A DNA stretch of 38,854 bases from Chloroflexota bacterium (lineage in GTDB: Bacteria > Chloroflexota > Chloroflexia > Thermomicrobiales > UBA6265): NCBI GenBank assembly GCA_023389575.1, contig JAEWEG010000008.1, positions 1 through 38,854 of the forward strand, in the 5' to 3' direction. A program made the position numbers and the translations under genes. A model generated the notes under the pieces. It was given only the letters and a program-made list of their open reading frames with translations. It ran no database searches and was not told the origin of the DNA. Below, piece by piece: positions 1 through 8,251 of this stretch (positions are counted from its first letter, which is position 1; every line of letters starts with the position of its first letter).

Positions 1-1
1 T

Positions 2-126
2 CGCCGGATGCGTCTGGCGCGCGAGCTGGAGTCATCACGGCTCCGATCGCGAGGTGCTCGGCGATTCCCTGAACATGCGGTCTCCATGGATGCGCTGATG
101 GCGGCCCGAGGGCCTCGAATGTCCTG
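2..126 (+). other. Possible 3' end of a truncated coding sequence
   Basis: From base 2 a frame runs open from the left edge to a TGA at 124-126 and would encode about 41 residues rich in Arg, Leu and Ala, ending in RGPRMS. The other two forward frames stop earlier (72 and 107). An Arg-rich C-terminus with G/C third positions is compatible with a real gene tail, but the fragment is too short to recognise, and an open frame of this size can occur by chance in G+C-rich DNA. Confidence 0.22.
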
Positions 127-242
127 ACACCTGATCGATCATGGCATGCAAGAGAACGCGGGTTTCGCGAAAAAGTTTCGCCGCCCGCGTTCATTCATGG
201 AATTCGTGCGGAGGAAGAAAGGAGGTCCGCACGCCCGCAAGC

Positions 243-263
243 GGGAGAACACCGCGTTCTCCC
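243..263 (-). terminator. Stem-loop downstream of the LuxR gene
   Basis: A perfect 8-bp stem (GGGAGAAC, 5-nt loop, GTTCTCCC) lies about 110 bases beyond the stop of the minus-strand LuxR gene. There is no clear U-tract after it on the minus strand, so it is only a weak terminator candidate. Otherwise 127-370 shows nothing convincing. Confidence 0.3.
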
Positions 264-370
264 CGACCGGAGAGGTGGCCTATCGTGGCACTTGCGATCG
301 ATGCCGGCTCTGCCTGGCGAAGACAAGCTTCACCGCTACCGGGCCACGCGGCATCCGGACCGAGGCCGTA

Positions 371-1486
371 CTACCCGAATTCGGCGCGCTCGATGGAAGG
401 CAGCAGTGTCTGGCGGAAGAGGGCGGAAACCACCTCCTGGCGGCTGCGAACGCCCAGCTTGTCGTACACACTCTTGAGATGCCACTCCACGGTGTGCTCG
501 CCCACGAACAGCGCGGCGGCGATCTGGGCGTTGCTCCCGCCCATCGCCAGCTGCTCCACGATCTCGGCCTCGCGAGCCGTCAGGCCCCAGGCGGTCGGAA
601 TCCGAGGCGACGGTGGCGGCATTTCAGCGGAAATCACGATCGCCTGCAGGCCAGGCTCTCCCGCCTCCGACGCCTCGACTCGGATATTCCCCCGCGAGGT
701 CGCCACGGAAACCATGGCCGCCTCGCCGGGCGCGCGCATCCGCCGCGCGGCCATCGCCGACCACACCGGCACCGGCAACAGGCCATCGCGCGGGCCAAGC
801 GCCTCCAGCCACCGTTCAGTCGCCGGGGTGGAGAACCTGATGGCCCCGCTCGCTTCGACCAGCAGGATTCCGGAGGCCGCGGCCGTGGTGGCCTCAGACA
901 CTGAGATCGCCGCGTCCCGGGCAATGGCGGTGGCGAGCGCCTGACCGATGGTGGTGCTCATCTGCTGCACGAACTGCACATCGGACGCGCGGAACTGCCG
1001 GTTGGGATCGCGCCGATAGGCCTGCATCGCGGCCACCGGCCGTTGGCGGTCGCGGAAGATGGCCAGCAACGTCCCCCCAACCGGGCTGCGAAACTCGTGG
1101 TAATGGCGGTAGTGATCCTTTGGATCGATCAGCGACAACTGGCGCGTGGGATACCCCCAGCATTCCTCCTGCCGCTCCTGGAACGCCACGCCCCGCAAGC
1201 CGCTCCGCGCTAGCTCGGGCAGTTCGGCGTAGCTGGTGGGAATCGCCAGGTAGACCTCGCGCAGCCATTCCAGCCGGGCATCGGCGTCGTTCTCGCTGGC
1301 GGCCAGCAACGAGTTCACCAGCATCGTGCGCTCGTCGAGCCCGAACAGGCGGAAGCCGTCCCAGCCGATCGCCTCCTGAAGCGTGGCCGTAATCCTCGCG
1401 GCGAGGGTGGGGGCGGAGAGACCTGACGCGGCCAGGTCGTTGATCCTGCGTCGGGCGTGCTCGTGGGCCCGGGAAAGTCGAGGCAT
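371..1486 (-). CDS. LuxR-family transcriptional regulator with N-terminal sensory region
   Basis: 371 aa. The C-terminal 65 residues form a LuxR/GerE helix-turn-helix: LTAREAEIVEQLAMGGSNAQIAAALFVGEHTVEWHLKSVY carries the expected T.RE..I and the recognition-helix pattern TVEWHLKSVYDKLGVRSR. The N-terminal 200 residues look like a GAF/PAS-like sensory module (pattern RDRQRPVAAMQAYR...F.ASDVQFVQQM), followed by a PAS-like stretch before the HTH; these assignments are by pattern only. No phospho-acceptor receiver domain is visible, so it is not a standard two-component regulator. The ATG at 1486 follows GGATGAG in the divergent gap facing the DUF385 gene at 1838. The ligand is unknown. Regulation of the divergent redox genes is a reasonable inference from arrangement, without direct evidence. 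Confidence 0.88.
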   Translation of the reverse strand: MPRLSRAHEHARRRINDLAASGLSAPTLAARITATLQEAIGWDGFRLFGLDERTMLVNSLLAASENDADARLEWLREVYLAIPTSYAELPELARSGLRGVAFQERQEECWGYPTRQLSLIDPKDHYRHYHEFRSPVGGTLLAIFRDRQRPVAAMQAYRRDPNRQFRASDVQFVQQMSTTIGQALATAIARDAAISVSEATTAAASGILLVEASGAIRFSTPATERWLEALGPRDGLLPVPVWSAMAARRMRAPGEAAMVSVATSRGNIRVEASEAGEPGLQAIVISAEMPPPSPRIPTAWGLTAREAEIVEQLAMGGSNAQIAAALFVGEHTVEWHLKSVYDKLGVRSRQEVVSALFRQTLLPSIERAEFG

Positions 1487-1837
1487 TGGTGGCTCATCCG
1501 GAAGCTATGCATTCGGTCGCTCAGTCGGTGTATCCCATACAGCATCATCAACGCCAGCAAGCGCCATTCCGTTCCCGGTCAGCGCGCGGCTTCCCGGCCC
1601 CCACGCCACCCCGCCAGATCGGCGGGTGAGCCACCACCGAAGGGAACAGGTGGGTTCCGGCCAGTTTCTGATACAAGGGACGTGGCGCCGCACCCGGCGC
1701 GTCCCGCCGCCCCACCCGGCGAGGACCGCGCGAATGAAAGGCATCCCTTTGACCACGTTCCTCGTCGAATCCCTCCTCCGCCATCTGCTCCCCGAGCGAG
1801 ATCACCGTTCCACCAGGCTGTCCCCGGAGGTGGAGTG
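1487..1837. other. Divergent intergenic region (351 bases)
   Basis: This gap separates the LuxR gene (minus) from the DUF385 gene (plus) and must hold both promoters. Open frames in it have no recognisable content. I see no long inverted repeat and no clear -35/-10 pair. Confidence 0.4.
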
Positions 1838-2254
1838 ATGGTTGCCGAAACGAACGCCCAGGTCATCGCCGAATTCCGGGCCAACCAGGGAGTGGTGGAA
1901 GCCCCGTACCCCGATCCGCCTCCCATGCTGCTGGTGCACACCACCGGTCGCCGTAGCGGCCGGGAGCACGTCACGCCCATGCGCTGCCTGCCGGAAGGTG
2001 ATCACTGGCACATCTTCGGGTCGGCCCACGGCAGCGACCGCCACCCCGACTGGTACCTGAACCTGGTCGCCAACCCGGACATCACGATCGAAATCGGCAC
2101 GGACACCGTCCCGGTACGAGCGACGGTGCTGGAAGGCGAGGAACGCGACCGCGTGTTCGCGCTCCAGGCCGAGCGCTTCCCCACCTTCGCCGAGATGCAG
2201 GCCCGGCTGGAGCGAACCATTCCAGTGGTCCGCCTCGACCGACGCCCATCCTGA
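1838..2254 (+). CDS. DUF385 / F420-dependent nitroreductase-family protein (copy 1)
   Basis: 138 aa. The pattern P.LLVHTTGRRSGREHVTPMRC, then HPDWYLNLVANPDITIEIG and a C-terminal RTIPVVRLDR is the signature of the deazaflavin-dependent nitroreductase family (DUF385, Mycobacterium Ddn-like), small split-beta-barrel proteins that use cofactor F420 to reduce quinones, nitro-compounds or aldehydes. The frame is open far upstream (from 1457), but ATG 1838, preceded by GGAGGTGGAG with 1-2 bases overlap, gives a protein of normal family length, so I place the start there. A paralogue follows after 70 bases, probably in one transcription unit. The substrate cannot be told from sequence. F420 synthesis genes are not in the window. 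Confidence 0.88.
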   Translation: MVAETNAQVIAEFRANQGVVEAPYPDPPPMLLVHTTGRRSGREHVTPMRCLPEGDHWHIFGSAHGSDRHPDWYLNLVANPDITIEIGTDTVPVRATVLEGEERDRVFALQAERFPTFAEMQARLERTIPVVRLDRRPS

Positions 2255-2324
2255 GCAGGCGTCGGCCCCGATTTTCAGGCAGACAGCACGACAACGCGGC
2301 TTTGAGAAAGGACATCTTCATTTC

Positions 2325-2735
2325 ATGGCAAACACCTTCAACGACAGCGTCATCGAGGAATTCCGGGCCAATGGCGGCAAGGTCGGCGGTCCGTTCGCTG
2401 GCGCTCCCATGGTGCTGGTGAATACCATCGGCGCCAAATCCGGAAAAGTCCGCACGACTCCATTGGTGTCCTACAGCGAAAACGGCCAACTCTATGTCAC
2501 CGCGTCGGCCGGCGGCAGCCCGAAGCACCCCGCCTGGTACCGCAACCTGAAGGCAAACCCGGACGTCACCATCGAGATAGGCGACGAAACGCGCGAGGTC
2601 ACCATCACGGAAGTTCCGGCCGACGAACGCGCTGACATATGGTCGCGGCTCGTTGCCCTCATGCCCCAGTTCGGCGAATACGAGAAGACCACCGAAGGGC
2701 GCGTCATCCCCCTCCTCAGGATCACCCCGCGCTAG
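2325..2735 (+). CDS. DUF385 / F420-dependent nitroreductase-family protein (copy 2)
   Basis: 136 aa, same family as the gene before it: PMVLVNTIGAKSGKVRTTPLV, HPAWYRNLKANPDVTIEIGDE and RVIPLLRITPR align one-to-one with copy 1. The two differ at many positions (N-terminus FNDSVIEEFRANGGKVGGPF against NAQVIAEFRANQGVVEAPYP), so this is an old tandem duplication rather than a recent one. The ATG at 2325 follows GAAAGGA at a long spacing. Known relatives bind F420H2 through the TTPL/NPDVTIE region; an oxidoreductase role is therefore likely but its substrate is not known. Confidence 0.88.
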   Translation: MANTFNDSVIEEFRANGGKVGGPFAGAPMVLVNTIGAKSGKVRTTPLVSYSENGQLYVTASAGGSPKHPAWYRNLKANPDVTIEIGDETREVTITEVPADERADIWSRLVALMPQFGEYEKTTEGRVIPLLRITPR

Positions 2736-2989
2736 CCTTGCAACGCGAGACCGGTCTCGGTGGGGGGCTGAGCACCATCCCTATTGCCCTCCCGGTGGTA
2801 GCCAACCTTGGACGCGCAGCCTCGGCATCAGGCCGGGATGTGCCCCGCCGGCCAGATGACGCGGGCCACGGGTTTCGCCACGCCAAAACGGTCGCGCCAT
2901 ACCATCGGACTTGCATCCCGCCGCGCACGCCCTATCATGTGGCCACACATCACCGGCACCGCTGGCACGCACATGAAGGCAGGCGCACC

Positions 2990-3814
2990 ATGGCCCTTTC
3001 CACCACCCTCCGGGCATTGACCCAGGAACAGCGCGAGCAGTTCGATATCGATGGCTACCTCATCCTGAAGCAGTTCTGCCGCCCCGACGAGGTGCAGTTG
3101 CTGGTGGACACCTTCATGGAAATCCACCGCAACGGCCCGGTGAAGGGACACTTCGCGCCGAAAACCGCCGAGGAAGCCAACGGCGATCCGCTGAAGATGT
3201 ACCCGCGCATCATGCATCCGCACCGGTTCAACGACACCGCCCGCGACTACCTGCTGGACAGCCGGCTCGAACCGGTCCTGGCCGACCTCTTCGGCGAGGA
3301 GCCTCTGGCCGCCCAGAGCATGCTCTACTTCAAGCCCGCCGGCGGTCGCGGCCAGGCGCTGCATCAGGACAATTTCTATCTCAATGTCGATCCCGGCACC
3401 TGCATCGCGGCCTGGCTCGCGCTCGACCACGTCGACCTCGGCAACGGCTGCCTGGAGGTGGTGCCTGGCACCCACGCGATGGACCTGTTCTGCCCCGAGG
3501 AGGCCGACAGCAGCGTCTCCTTCACGCGCGAGTACGTGCCGCCACCCCCGGGCCTGGAGAAGATCCCGGTGATCATGGAACCGGGCGACATGCTGTTCTT
3601 CAACGGGTCGCTGGTTCACGGTTCCGGGCCGAACTCGAGCACGGACCGGTTCCGCCGCTCGTTCATCTGCCATTACATCGGGCGTTCGGCCGAGAAGATG
3701 TCCGAGTGGTACCGGCCGATCCTCACCTTCGCGGGCGAGGAGGTCGTCATCGACGCCAATACCGGCGGCGGGCCGTGCGGCACCGAGAACGAATCGATGG
3801 CCGGCCCGCACTGA
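2990..3814 (+). CDS. Phytanoyl-CoA dioxygenase (PhyH) family protein
   Basis: 274 aa. Fe(II)/2-oxoglutarate oxygenase of the PhyH type: the metal triad is visible as H125-x-D127 (ALHQDNFY) and distal H210 (GSLVHGSGPN), with an Arg about ten residues later (DRFRRSF) in the usual place for the 2-oxoglutarate carboxylate. The N-terminal L.EQREQFDIDGYLILKQF matches the family start 'F..DGY'. The frame is open from 2639, but the upstream part overlaps the DUF385 gene and reads as non-coding; ATG 2990 with GAAGG ten bases upstream is preferred. Members hydroxylate a wide range of small molecules including ectoine and lipids, so the substrate cannot be assigned. It stands alone on the plus strand after a 254-base gap. 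Confidence 0.88.
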   Translation: MALSTTLRALTQEQREQFDIDGYLILKQFCRPDEVQLLVDTFMEIHRNGPVKGHFAPKTAEEANGDPLKMYPRIMHPHRFNDTARDYLLDSRLEPVLADLFGEEPLAAQSMLYFKPAGGRGQALHQDNFYLNVDPGTCIAAWLALDHVDLGNGCLEVVPGTHAMDLFCPEEADSSVSFTREYVPPPPGLEKIPVIMEPGDMLFFNGSLVHGSGPNSSTDRFRRSFICHYIGRSAEKMSEWYRPILTFAGEEVVIDANTGGGPCGTENESMAGPH

Positions 3815-4679
3815 ACCATCCACGATGGTGACCGAGTCTCACCATGATCATCGGGGGGACGCGATTGGAAGCTAACGCGCCTTGTGAACAACGCCGGGCG
3901 CGCGGACAGGCTAGGTGGCATGCTGTCGTGCCATCTGGACTGTTTTTCATTAGATATCTCCACTGAGGTAGCGCCATCCCCGGCCTGACCGCAACCGGTG
4001 TCACTGGTTCGTATACGACGAGGCTGGGCCGCTCGCGCGAGTCGACACGCGCGAGCGGGAACGCCACGGTTCGGGCAATTGACAACCGTGAGGGCTCCTG
4101 GATCATGCCAGAGACGGCTTGGCGCCAGGTATCGGTCTCGACCACGCCGCGCGTGGCCTCCACCCAGTTCAGGAATTAACACCGCGAGCAATAAGACCCC
4201 ACAACGAGAAGCCTTCCACGACACCCTCCCTGGTAGGAAGGCCATGGGAGTACGTGCTCGTGCATGGCTTCCATTGTGAGAGCGACTTGACGGAATGTCG
4301 TTCTCCTAACATCACAAGTTCCTGACCGGTGTTTTCAATCCGCTCCACCGAGGTAGGGACAAACTTAGGGGTCTCCACGTAAGGACCAAGTCGATCCTGC
4401 CCATGAGTCGGTCGATGTTGAGCATGAACTTGGAGAGGAATACATGGACATCCATCCAAGAGAACGACGGATCGGCGATTGCTCCCCAACGCAAATCTCA
4501 TGTATGTCCGAAATAACGGTGCTATGTCTTGATGGAGCCCTAGCGAAACACTAGAATTCCCATGGGTCAAAAACGACATTTTCATCCGTAAAGAGCGGGG
4601 CCAAAAAGAGTGGGTCGCGTCGACGGTCCGCTCGTAAGGCAGGCGTCAGTTTGGCGACCGTACCTGCAAGGAGTGAAAC
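3815..4679. other. Gene-poor, lower-G+C stretch with possible gene remnants
   Basis: 865 bases with no convincing gene. A minus-strand frame between about 4180 and 3750 (start of text FLNWVEATRGVVETDTWRQ) looks protein-like, but it begins right after a stop and drifts into unlikely sequence. A second minus-strand frame (4585-4169) is open for 138 codons, with no recognisable motif and unusual codon use. Both could be decayed genes or chance. The last 15 bases hold a good ribosome-binding site (AAGGAGTG) for the next gene. The change in base composition begins here. Confidence 0.45.
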
Positions 4680-7664
4680 ATGCGGCGATGTCTGCCCATC
4701 TTCAGCATTCGTCTGTTCATGGCGGCCATGTGTGTACTTATGCTAGCGGGTCCTAGCGTGAGTAATTCAGTTGCTTCACCTGCACTTGCAGGCGATATAC
4801 CGGATGGTGTCGGAATTTATGCTGAAGAAGCTGACCCCTGTACTCCAGGATCGGTGATCTTCGACTTTTTTGGCGGCTTGATTGGCGCCTTTCTCGGAAA
4901 GGGTTCTTCTATTTCTGGCACTCTTGGGGGAGAGGTAGCTGAAGAGGCTGCCGGCGAGGCGATTGGTAAATACCTCGAACGTGGTTGTAATCAAGCAGTA
5001 GCAGAAATCTATGGAAAAGTGGCGGTGGCGTATGGCGACGCTTACTTAAGAGCGGAGCAATTCCCAGCATCCCCTGGTTATCCAGACGACGTTGGGATAC
5101 ATCATTGGGCTGATATCCTGATTCAGGACTTTTGGGGTGGTACCGATCCGCAGGGCAACCTCAATGGTGATGGCTGGGGAGCGATTATTTGGGGCGGATT
5201 GGAAACTGATTCGCTTCCGCATTATGTCGGAGGGAGCTCTTGGGTCGCATATAAGCGGGCCATCTATGAGCCGTCAGTGCTAGGTGAAGGAATTCTGCCG
5301 GGATATCCAACCGGTCCGGAGCACAGATGGAATCGCGTGATAATTCAGGACTTCAGTGGCAGTTCCTGGGGAATTTCAGCGATCATCGGTGGTGACCAAG
5401 AGCAAGCTTGGCTAGTCGCAGGGAACCACCTGCAAGCGTACATTGATGCTGATGGTTCGAACACCCTGGGGAATCCATTGGGACCGGTGGAGAAGAACGC
5501 CGACGAGTGGTACGAGCAGAAGTTCGAGGACGGAATAATCCTAGAACTAGCCGGTGAAACCAGAGTTCAGTACTACACCGATGTGGACACTCCGCCTGAG
5601 TTGCCCGCAGTGGGGCACGAGGAACCGACAGAGCCACCGATTGAGAGTTCGACGGCCTGTAACGATGCCGGCATCCCACAGATTACGGATGGCCTCTCGT
5701 ACTCACCCGAGAACCCCGATACCGCGACCCAGGTGGAGTTCTCGTTCACGATTACCAACAATGGCTGCGGGACGTTCCTGCCAGAAGTGCTGGCGATCGG
5801 TGGGCGCGATCCAAATGGCCAGATCACGGACCCGCTTCAGATCAGAGACTTCACTCTCGGTCCGGGTGAATCCAGAACGATTTCCCAACCAGCCGTTCTC
5901 GGTATCCCAGGCACTCACGAATTCTTCATGGTCTTCCTGCGCGCGGGCGGGGGCTGGAACGAGATTCCAGACACCTCCGGCGTATCACGGCACATCCACA
6001 TCAACGTAACCGAGGCGGCAGCGGGTCAGGAGGGTCAGGAGGGTCAGGAGGAAGCCACTTCTCCCCCAATTCAACAGATTGAACCGGACAACCCACAGGA
6101 TGAAGCCGATGTCGCGGAGCCAGACTCGCCGGAGGTAACGCAAGCACCACCGCAAGGGAACGACCTGGTTCCCATGGACATCGGCGCGACTGGTCCCAAT
6201 GGCCATGAAATCGGCGCCCAATTCACCGTAACCACCTCGGATGGAGGGCCGCTCGGCTCGTGCACGCTGGAGGGTCAAGGCGATGAGCCCTACCTTATCG
6301 CCTGCCAAGTCGATGTGCCTCGAAACACAACAGTGATCGTGACGCTGGATGAATCCACCATCACTCCTGGCTTTGCTCCGAACGAGAACCCCATAACCTT
6401 CGACACTTCTGGCGATCCCGGAGCCGCCTCGTACTGGGGAGTGGTTTTCCAACTCGAATCCCAGGGCAGCACGATCATCACCAGCCAAACGTCCGATGTC
6501 GCCATCGTGACAACCGAGAACGGGCAACCTGTCCATGATGCCTGCTTCGTTCTGGTCAACTTCAGCAACGAAGGCTGCGACCGGAATGCCGATGGTCAGA
6601 TTACCTTCGAGGATGTCCCGCTGGGCTCGTACACTCTGCGCCAGACCGCGAACCTTGGTCCCGGACGCTCCGTGCCAGACTCGACAATAACGGTCAGTGG
6701 AATGGCGGACGGCGACGGCTGGGAGCGATTCCCCGTCGAAGTCGTTGCCTCGTCCGGGTCATCCTCGAATCAGCAGTCCACCGGTCAGTCTGGCGCGGTC
6801 GACATTGCGCTCATCACCCGCGACCCGGGGGATGGCCACCTGCTGACCGACGTCTGCTACGTTGTGGGACAAAGCAACGAAGGGTGTGACCGGAACGGGG
6901 ACGGCCAGGTCACGTTTGAGGCGATTCCGTACGGAACGTACACCGTTCGCCAAACGCAAACACCAGCAGGGTACCCGGCGGTCAATGACTACACCATAAA
7001 CGTTCAGCCAACCGGGTATATGGAAGGCCCATCGTTCGGAACGCCGCTGGGTCTCATCGTCCGGCAGGCGCCAGAGCAGAACGCCCCAAATACCCGCAAC
7101 GTCTCGGTCGTCTTCCTCGACATGGTGACCCACGAACGGGTCACGACCGGTGCCTGCGTGGAGTTGATTGGAGCGAGCAACGTTGGCTGCGATCGGGACC
7201 TGATCGACGGCCAGGTCGACTTCCTCGATGTTCCCGCCGGAGGTCCGTACGAACTCAGCTTTTCCAACCTCCCGGCTGGGGCCCAGGTGGGAGAATCCGG
7301 AGGACCGCTCGCCGTGAGGGTCGACGCCTCGGCGGGCTCTCCAGTGAACGAGTTTGTCTTTGTTCTGTTGGCCATGCCGGGCTCGGGGAGCGGTAGCGGC
7401 GACAGCCAGGAGGCAAACAACCAGGCAGCGAACGACCAGATCATTTCCGTCCAGGAGGACGATCCGGGATCGGAAAGCGGAGAGAACACACAACCCGTTG
7501 CCCCGCAGAACGATGCCCAAAGCTCAGGTTCGGCCACGATGCTGATGACCTTCCTGGCATGTCCCGAGGAGTTCAATCCCAGCACTGGCGACTTCTTCGC
7601 GGAGTGCACGATTCCGCTCGATGCGCCAGACGCTTCGTTCATTTACTGGGGTGTCAAATTCTAG
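4680..7664 (+). CDS. Large secreted multidomain protein, interrupted by an in-frame TAG
   Basis: 994 aa before the stop; unknown function. AAGGAGTGAAAC precedes the ATG. Residues 1-38 are a Sec signal peptide (basic start, hydrophobic core LFMAAMCVLMLAG, then SPALAG). Residues about 110-305 contain two or three Trp/Gly-rich units ending in 'GYPTGPE', 'GNPLGPVE' and 'YEQKFEDGIILEL', which resemble LGFP-type surface repeats. Residues 331-444 look like an Ig/CARDB-type beta domain (YSPENPDTATQVEFSFTITNNG). A Gln/Glu/Pro linker follows. Three related prealbumin-like (SpaA/Cna-B type) units each carry a GCDR.. core near residues 632, 735 and 836; the first two read D-R-N-x-D-G-Q-x-T-F-E, like a calcium-binding loop, then 'YTLRQT'. 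No LPXTG motif or C-terminal membrane helix is seen. The first third has more A/T third positions than its neighbours. A cell-surface or secreted adhesin-like role is inference. Confidence 0.8.
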   Translation: MRRCLPIFSIRLFMAAMCVLMLAGPSVSNSVASPALAGDIPDGVGIYAEEADPCTPGSVIFDFFGGLIGAFLGKGSSISGTLGGEVAEEAAGEAIGKYLERGCNQAVAEIYGKVAVAYGDAYLRAEQFPASPGYPDDVGIHHWADILIQDFWGGTDPQGNLNGDGWGAIIWGGLETDSLPHYVGGSSWVAYKRAIYEPSVLGEGILPGYPTGPEHRWNRVIIQDFSGSSWGISAIIGGDQEQAWLVAGNHLQAYIDADGSNTLGNPLGPVEKNADEWYEQKFEDGIILELAGETRVQYYTDVDTPPELPAVGHEEPTEPPIESSTACNDAGIPQITDGLSYSPENPDTATQVEFSFTITNNGCGTFLPEVLAIGGRDPNGQITDPLQIRDFTLGPGESRTISQPAVLGIPGTHEFFMVFLRAGGGWNEIPDTSGVSRHIHINVTEAAAGQEGQEGQEEATSPPIQQIEPDNPQDEADVAEPDSPEVTQAPPQGNDLVPMDIGATGPNGHEIGAQFTVTTSDGGPLGSCTLEGQGDEPYLIACQVDVPRNTTVIVTLDESTITPGFAPNENPITFDTSGDPGAASYWGVVFQLESQGSTIITSQTSDVAIVTTENGQPVHDACFVLVNFSNEGCDRNADGQITFEDVPLGSYTLRQTANLGPGRSVPDSTITVSGMADGDGWERFPVEVVASSGSSSNQQSTGQSGAVDIALITRDPGDGHLLTDVCYVVGQSNEGCDRNGDGQVTFEAIPYGTYTVRQTQTPAGYPAVNDYTINVQPTGYMEGPSFGTPLGLIVRQAPEQNAPNTRNVSVVFLDMVTHERVTTGACVELIGASNVGCDRDLIDGQVDFLDVPAGGPYELSFSNLPAGAQVGESGGPLAVRVDASAGSPVNEFVFVLLAMPGSGSGSGDSQEANNQAANDQIISVQEDDPGSESGENTQPVAPQNDAQSSGSATMLMTFLACPEEFNPSTGDFFAECTIPLDAPDASFIYWGVKF
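6024..6050 (+). repeat. Three perfect 9-bp tandem repeats inside the secreted protein gene
   Basis: GGTCAGGAG occurs three times in a row and encodes Gly-Gln-Glu three times in the linker after the Ig-like domain. The unit is a multiple of three, so copy-number change would lengthen or shorten the linker without breaking the frame. Confidence 0.9.
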
Positions 7665-7895
7665 ACCGATCCGGGCGGCATGAACATCACTGGGCTCGAC
7701 CGGCAACACAACGGCGCCTACCTGTTCGATGCCATTCCAGGGAGAATGGATGTCACGCTCAGCTATCTGAGCCCGGTTGTGCGCGATGCGTATCAGGTCA
7801 TTGGCGCTGACGGCGTACTTGGCAACGACTACCTCTTCTACCTCGTATACGGCGAAACTCGCGAAGTCTTCGTCTTCTACTACTTCAATCCATAG
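7665..7895 (+). pseudogene. Severed C-terminal part of the secreted protein, same frame after TAG
   Basis: The codons directly after TAG 7662-7664 continue in the same frame for 76 residues (TDPGGMNITGL ... FVFYYFNP) to a TAG at 7893-7895. The segment keeps the coding style of the gene and completes a beta-rich domain: 'FIYWGVKF' just before the stop parallels 'ASYWGVVF' near residue 590. An ATG at 7680 exists but has no ribosome-binding site. The simplest reading is a nonsense change in an ancestral gene of about 1070 codons (CAG to TAG would do it), or a base-calling error. Stop readthrough is a less likely alternative. Confidence 0.7.
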
Positions 7896-7964
7896 GGAGC
7901 TTAACCGAACGCGGCCAGGCGGTAATCAAGGACACATGGCCAAGTTTGGCGGATGCCAGTAAGC

Positions 7965-7991
7965 GCCGGGCGGTCTCCAAGACTGCCCGGC
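7965..7991 (+). terminator. Stem-loop terminator after the secreted protein gene
   Basis: GCCGGGCGGTC, 5-nt loop, GACTGCCCGGC forms an 11-bp stem with one G:U pair, followed by ATTTGCTTTC. It lies 70 bases past the second stop, so it fits termination of the full-length unit. The rest of 7896-8251 holds no recognisable gene. It ends with AGGGGTGA, the ribosome-binding site of the next gene. Confidence 0.65.
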
Positions 7992-8251
7992 ATTTGCTTT
8001 CGCCGCCTGCCCCTTAACGTCCCGATGTGCCCGTCACTGGATCTCACGAGACCCACGCCCCTGACGGACTCACACGGTTCCCACGGCCGCCGCGCCCAAG
8101 GTCCCGACCTCGCCCCACACAAATCGAGAAGGCAATGCCGTACTTGCCCCTTGGCAGCAGTCGATCGGTCATGTATCGTAATCCCGATCTAAATACTCGG
8201 CTTTCGCATGCGGAAGCTTTGCCAGCGGCTGCTGGCATTCCAGGGGTGAAC

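Noticed and set aside
141..944. Long plus-strand open frames over the first LuxR gene
   Set aside because: They are antisense to a well-supported gene, Arg/Pro/Ser-rich and without motifs; typical of G+C-rich shadow frames.
2639..2989. N-terminal extension of the PhyH protein from the first open codon
   Set aside because: Overlaps the DUF385 gene, has non-coding composition, and the family N-terminus begins at the later ATG.
7680..7895. Separate 71-residue gene after the secreted protein
   Set aside because: No ribosome-binding site, same frame as the upstream gene and continuous coding style; better read as its severed tail.
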